NCBI GenBank assembly: GCA_035649575.1
Contig: DASRJH010000042.1
Coordinates: 1 to 7,746 of the forward strand
Source: DASVAL01 sp035649575
GTDB taxonomy: Bacteria > Planctomycetota > UBA1135 > UBA2386
Length of the DNA: 7,746 nucleotides
Reading direction: 5' to 3'
In this document: in pieces, positions 5,070-7,746 of the stretch
Position numbering within the stretch: position 1 is the first letter of the stretch
Layout of the letters: every line of letters starts with the position of its first letter
Notes under the pieces: generated by a model
The model's database searches: none
Told to the model about the DNA's origin: nothing
Seen by the model: only the letters and a program-made list of their open reading frames with translations
Program-made: the position numbers and the translations under genes

Positions 5070-6035
5070 GTGGCGATCGTCCTCATCACAGGTGGAGCTG
5101 GTTTCATCGGATCGCACCTCGGCAGCCGCCTCCTGCGGGCGGGTCGTCGCGTGCGAGTGCTCGACAACCTCGACCCGTACTACGACGTGGCCAAGAAGCG
5201 CCGGAACCTTGCGGATCTCGCGGCGCTGGCACCCGACCGCTTCGAGTTCGTCGAGGGCGACATCCGCGACAAGGATGCCTGCCGGCGCGGTCTGCGCGAC
5301 GCGGACGTCGTCGTGCACCTCGCAGCTCTCGCGGGCGTGCGGCCGTCGATCCAGGATCCGGTGCGCTACATGGACGTCAACGTCACGGGCACGCAGGTCC
5401 TGCTGCAGCAGATCGAGTCGAAGGACACCGTGTTCGTCTTCGGCAGCAGCTCCTCGGTCTACGGCGGCAACACCAAGGTGCCCTTTGCCGAGAGCGATCC
5501 GGTCGATCGGCCCGTGTCGCCCTATGCCGCGAGCAAGAAGGCCGGCGAGGTGCAGTGTCATGCGTGGCACCACCTGCACGGCAACCCGGTGACCTGCCTG
5601 CGGTTCTTCACGGTCTACGGCCCGCGCCAGCGACCCGAGATGGCGATCCATCAGTTCGCGCGGCACATCACGAACGGCACCGAGCTGCCGTTCTTCGGCG
5701 ACGGCAGCTCGCGGCGCGACTACACCTACGTCGACGACATCGTGAGCGGCATCGAGGGCGCGATGCGCAGCAGGAAGCCCTACGCGATCTACAACCTCGG
5801 CGGCGCCGCGACGACGTCGCTGACGGAGCTCGTACAGCAGCTCGAGAAGGCACTCGGCAAGAAGGCGCGGCTGAAGCGCCTGCCCGACCAGCCCGGTGAC
5901 GTGCCCGCGACCTGGGCCGACGTCGGCCTCGCCGAACGCGAGCTCGGTTATCGCTGCACGACGCCGCTCGCGCTCGGCATCGAGAAGTTCTGCGCGTGGT
6001 ATCTGGCCGAGAAGCAGCGCGGAGGCGTGGATTGA
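5070..6035 (+). CDS. NAD-dependent sugar epimerase, UDP-glucuronate 4-epimerase-like (extended SDR)
   Basis: The product is 321 aa, normal for the family. The Rossmann motif T7-G-G-A-G-F-I-G14 opens the protein, followed by LDNLDPYYDVAKKRRNL (31-47). That D-x-Y-Y-D-x-x-x-K-R segment is typical of UDP-glucuronate 4-epimerases and close relatives. Next come GDIRD (63-67), HLAALAGVRPSI (83-94), the catalytic Ser region GSSSSVYGG (125-133) and Y152-A-A-S-K156. RFFTVYGPRQRPEMAI (178-193) and GDGSSRRDYTYVDD (210-223) complete the substrate domain. The expected reaction is reversible inversion at C4 of an NDP-hexuronate or hexose through a 4-keto intermediate with tightly bound NAD, in the cytoplasm, for surface polysaccharide. 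GTG 5070 is preferred because the fold starts two residues later and there is no upstream in-frame ATG or GTG nearby; TTG 5016 is the alternative. There is no ribosome site. First gene of the operon. Confidence 0.92.
   Translation: MAIVLITGGAGFIGSHLGSRLLRAGRRVRVLDNLDPYYDVAKKRRNLADLAALAPDRFEFVEGDIRDKDACRRGLRDADVVVHLAALAGVRPSIQDPVRYMDVNVTGTQVLLQQIESKDTVFVFGSSSSVYGGNTKVPFAESDPVDRPVSPYAASKKAGEVQCHAWHHLHGNPVTCLRFFTVYGPRQRPEMAIHQFARHITNGTELPFFGDGSSRRDYTYVDDIVSGIEGAMRSRKPYAIYNLGGAATTSLTELVQQLEKALGKKARLKRLPDQPGDVPATWADVGLAERELGYRCTTPLALGIEKFCAWYLAEKQRGGVD
6021..6025 (+). promoter_or_regulatory. Shine-Dalgarno GGAGG that fixes the TTG start of the second epimerase
   Basis: GGAGG lies inside the last codons of the first epimerase, 6 bases before the TTG at 6032. 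It supports that TTG over the longer frame opening at GTG 5996. The TTG shares bases with the upstream TGA (TTGA, 6032-6035), a layout for translational coupling. Confidence 0.75.
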
Positions 6036-6988
6036 GCGGCAAGGTCCTCGTGACGGGCGGCGCGGGCTTCCTCGGCTCGCACGTCTGCGAACAGCTGCGC
6101 GCTCAGCGCCGCGCGGTCGTCGTGCTCGACAACCTCAGCACGGGGTCTCGGGACAACCTCGACGGCTTCGACGTCGAGTTCGTGCACGGCTCGGTGCTCG
6201 ACGAAGCGTCCCTGCACGCCGCGATGCGCGGCGTCGACAAGATCGTGCACCTCGCGGCGCTGCCGTCGGTCGCGCGCTCGGTCGAAGAGCCGCTCGCGAC
6301 GCACCACGCCTGCGCCACGGGGACGCTGATGGTCCTGCGCGCCGCGCGCGCGGCCGGCGCGCGCGTGGTCTACGGCGGCAGCAGCTCCGCCTATGGCGAC
6401 CAGACCAGCAAGCAGAAGCACGAAGGCCTGCGCGAGGATCCGCTCTCACCCTACGCCGCGGCCAAGTTCGCGGGCGAGCTCTACTGCCGTTCGTTCGCGC
6501 GCGTCTACGGCATGTCGATCGTCGTGACGCGCTTCTTCAACGTGTTCGGTCCACGCCAGCCGGCCGACAGCCCCTACGCGGGCGTCGTTGCGGCGTTCTG
6601 TCGCGCGCTGCTGTGCTCTGACGCGCCGCGCATCAACGGCGACGGCCTGCAGTCGCGCGACTTCACCTACGTCGAGGACGTCGTCGCGGGCGTGCTGCAG
6701 TGTCTCGACGGCACGAGCACGGGCTGCGAGACCGTGAACCTCGCCTATGGGCAGGCGTGCACCGTGCGCGAGCTCTACGAACAGCTCGCCGCCGCGGCCA
6801 AGCAGCGGCTGCCGTCGCTCCAGATTGTGCCACCCGTTCATGTGCCACCGCGCGTAGGCGACGTGCGGCACTCGCTGGCCGATACGACGCGCGCGAGGCA
6901 ACTGTTCGGCTTCGACCCGCGCATCGGCTTCCGCGAAGGCCTGCTGAGGACCTTCGACTGGTATCGGAGCCGGACCCGCAAGCAATGA
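6032..6988 (+). CDS. NAD-dependent nucleotide-sugar epimerase/dehydratase (extended SDR, GalE/WbpP-like)
   Basis: The product is 318 aa starting at TTG, supported by GGAGG 6 bases upstream and by the Rossmann strand beginning at residue 4. Motifs: T8-G-G-A-G-F-L-G15, V31-L-D-N-L-S-T-G (cofactor end), HLAALPSVARSV (73-84), Y114-G-G-S-S-S-A-Y-G (catalytic Ser), Y141-A-A-A-K145, TRFFNVFGPRQ (166-176) and GDGLQSRDFTYVEDV (203-217). The DNLSTG segment and the NVFGPRQPADSPYAGV stretch recall UDP-GlcNAc/UDP-glucose 4-epimerases of the WbpP/GalE group; the exact sugar is not decidable by eye. It is a distant paralogue of the preceding gene and overlaps it by four bases, so the two are translationally coupled. 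The two may act in sequence or on different sugars. The C terminus, R-T-R-K-Q, lies in the 17-bp repeat region and its TGA overlaps an ATG. Confidence 0.9.
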   Translation: MSGKVLVTGGAGFLGSHVCEQLRAQRRAVVVLDNLSTGSRDNLDGFDVEFVHGSVLDEASLHAAMRGVDKIVHLAALPSVARSVEEPLATHHACATGTLMVLRAARAAGARVVYGGSSSAYGDQTSKQKHEGLREDPLSPYAAAKFAGELYCRSFARVYGMSIVVTRFFNVFGPRQPADSPYAGVVAAFCRALLCSDAPRINGDGLQSRDFTYVEDVVAGVLQCLDGTSTGCETVNLAYGQACTVRELYEQLAAAAKQRLPSLQIVPPVHVPPRVGDVRHSLADTTRARQLFGFDPRIGFREGLLRTFDWYRSRTRKQ

Positions 6989-7021
6989 CCCGGAGCAAGC
7001 AATGACCCGGAGCAAGCAATG
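6974..7021 (+). repeat. 17-bp tandem repeat forming a stop/start relay between two sugar genes
   Basis: The unit ACCCGGAGCAAGCAATG is perfect at 6988-7004 and 7005-7021. A 14-base version lacking three bases of the GGAG stretch (ACCCGCAAGCAATG) stands before them at 6974-6987. Each copy ends in ATG followed by A, so each makes an ATGA overlap of stop and start (ATGs at 6985, 7002, 7019). The two full copies each carry GGAG exactly 6 bases before their ATG. The unit length is not a multiple of three, so the three ATGs are in three different frames. The last is the start of the nucleotidylyltransferase. Origin by duplication of the 3' end of the upstream epimerase is clear, because both the DNA and the encoded ends (RTRKQ-stop and TRSKQ-stop) match. 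Confidence 0.95.
6985..7005 (+). CDS. mini-ORF 1 (M-T-R-S-K-Q), overlapping the epimerase stop
   Basis: ATG 6985 overlaps the TGA of the second epimerase (ATGA), and the frame closes after six codons at TGA 7003-7005. The upstream ribosome site is poor (ACCCGCAAGCA), so initiation would depend on ribosomes finishing the epimerase. The peptide itself is unlikely to have a function; the act of translation may matter for reaching the next start. Confidence 0.3.
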   Translation: MTRSKQ

Positions 7022-7022
7022 A
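7002..7022 (+). CDS. mini-ORF 2 (M-T-R-S-K-Q), overlapping the nucleotidylyltransferase start
   Basis: This is an identical six-codon copy. Its ATG overlaps the stop of mini-ORF 1 and its TGA (7020-7022) overlaps the ATG of the nucleotidylyltransferase. GGAG at 6992-6995, 6 bases upstream, makes it a better initiation site than mini-ORF 1. It would compete with, or hand ribosomes to, the true start 17 bases on. Confidence 0.35.
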   Translation: MTRSKQ

Positions 7023-7746
7023 AAGGCGTCGTTCTCGCCGGCGGCCTCGGCAGCCGTCTCTACCCGCTGACGAAGATCACGAACAAGCACCTGCTGCCGG
7101 TCTTCAACAAGCCGATGATCTACTACCCGATCCAGTGTCTCGTGAACGCTGGCATCACGGACATCCTGATCGTGACGGGCGGCAACTCGGCGGGCCACTT
7201 CCTGCAGCTGTTGCGCAACGGCTCGGACTTCGGTCTGCGGCGGCTCGGGTATGCGTATCAGGAGGGCGAAGGGGGCATCGCGGATGCGCTGCGGCTCGCC
7301 GAGGCGTTCGCCGAGGACGACGAGATCTGCGTGGTGCTCGGCGACAACATCATCGAGGGAAACATCGCGAAGGCCGTGTCCGACTACAAGGCGCAGGGTG
7401 GGGGCGCGAAGATCCTGCTCAAGGAAGTGCACGATCCCGAGCGGTTCGGCGTTGCGACTGTCGCGGACGGTCGCGTGCTGAAGATCGTCGAGAAGCCGAA
7501 GGAGCCCGAGACCAACCTCGCGGTCATCGGCATCTACATGTACGACCAGGCCGTGTTCGACATCTGCCGCACGCTGAAGCCCAGCAACCGCGGCGAGCTC
7601 GAGATCACCGACGTCAACAACGAGTATCTGCGCCGCGGCAATCTCACGTACGAGGTGCTGAAGGGCTGGTGGTGCGACGCCGGCACGTTCGAGTCGCTCT
7701 ACCGTTCGGCGACGCTGGTCCGCGAGAAGGGCGCCAACCGGATGGA
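7019..7746 (+). CDS. rmlA: RmlA-type glucose-1-phosphate thymidylyltransferase / sugar nucleotidylyltransferase (3' truncated)
   Basis: 242 codons are visible and the frame is open at the right edge. The N-terminal nucleotide-binding loop reads L6-A-G-G-L-G-S-R-L-Y-P-L-T, with Ser where most members have Thr, followed by K23-H-L-L-P-V for the phosphate-binding lysine. Further family blocks: EGEGGIADAL (82-91), L107-G-D-N110 for the metal, ERFGVATV (141-148), IVEKPKEP (156-163), RGELEITDVN (191-200) and WWCDAGTFESL (217-227). It joins a sugar-1-phosphate to an NTP, usually dTTP, giving NDP-sugar and pyrophosphate. The compact spacing suits the shorter ~240-250 aa RmlA subgroup, so little is probably missing, though the ~290 aa form cannot be excluded. 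ATG 7019 has GGAG 6 bases upstream and overlaps the stop of mini-ORF 2. In this operon it would supply or share the NDP-sugar pool used by the two epimerases. dTDP specificity is inferred from the family only. Confidence 0.93.
   Translation, partial: MKGVVLAGGLGSRLYPLTKITNKHLLPVFNKPMIYYPIQCLVNAGITDILIVTGGNSAGHFLQLLRNGSDFGLRRLGYAYQEGEGGIADALRLAEAFAEDDEICVVLGDNIIEGNIAKAVSDYKAQGGGAKILLKEVHDPERFGVATVADGRVLKIVEKPKEPETNLAVIGIYMYDQAVFDICRTLKPSNRGELEITDVNNEYLRRGNLTYEVLKGWWCDAGTFESLYRSATLVREKGANRM

Noticed and set aside
4878..5666. N-terminal extension of the glycine-zipper frame on the minus strand to an upstream start at 5666
   Set aside because: The extension is antisense to the first epimerase, has shadow-type composition, and the true start at 4877 has a strong AAGGAG site and begins the recognised domain.
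5996..6031. GTG at 5996 as start of the second epimerase
   Set aside because: It would overlap the first epimerase by 40 bases and add an Arg-rich non-family leader; TTG 6032 has GGAGG at the right distance and begins at the Rossmann strand.
6446..7432. Long minus-strand open frame opposite the second epimerase and nucleotidylyltransferase
   Set aside because: It is the complement of two firmly identified genes, and its His/Arg/Val-rich translation shows no domain.

Overview
The window is strongly G+C-rich by eye, with G or C at most third codon positions, and is a free-standing bacterial chromosomal segment carrying parts or all of about nine genes. I infer Planctomycetota. The di-haem cytochrome protein at 1763-3421 has a C-terminal beta-rich extension ending in an F-x-Q...D...SSRGLELYF pattern and an internal 'GPDGVYATADDIHG' insert. 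Both resemble exported proteins I associate with that phylum, but this is recall of family style, not a search result. I saw no tRNA, rRNA, CRISPR array, insertion sequence or prophage gene.

Layout. (a) 1-335 is the 3' end of a plus-strand gene for an ATPase of the AAA/DUF4143 type. (b) 336-703 is an ill-defined stretch with two possible very short genes, one of them a CxxC...CxxC zinc-ribbon candidate, and an A+T-rich palindrome. (c) 704-1603 encodes an exported HExxH metallopeptidase-like protein. (d) A convergent spacer (1604-1762) with G+C-rich hairpins separates it from a minus-strand pair, a secreted HEAT-like helical protein (4285 to 3473) followed 51 bp later by a secreted MauG/cytochrome-c-peroxidase-like di-haem protein (3421 to 1763). 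These probably form an operon. (e) A minus-strand gene (4877 to 4359) encodes a glycine-zipper protein of the general-stress 17M/YflT type and has the clearest ribosome-binding site in the window. (f) From 5070 to the right edge runs a tightly packed plus-strand nucleotide-sugar operon: a UDP-glucuronate 4-epimerase-like SDR, a second extended-SDR sugar epimerase/dehydratase starting at TTG with a 4-base overlap, and an RmlA-type sugar-1-phosphate nucleotidylyltransferase that runs off the window.

How the genes fit together. The right-hand operon activates a sugar-1-phosphate to an NDP-sugar and remodels NDP-hexoses at C4, as expected for surface polysaccharide, lipopolysaccharide or glycan synthesis. 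The minus-strand pair suggests a periplasmic redox enzyme with a helical partner. The peptidase and the stress protein look like independent units.

The most unusual feature is the junction between the second epimerase and the nucleotidylyltransferase. There a 17-bp tandem repeat has turned a probable single ATGA stop/start overlap into a relay of three ATGA junctions. Two identical six-codon mini-ORFs sit between the genes, and a GGAG motif sits 6 bases before each of the last two ATGs.
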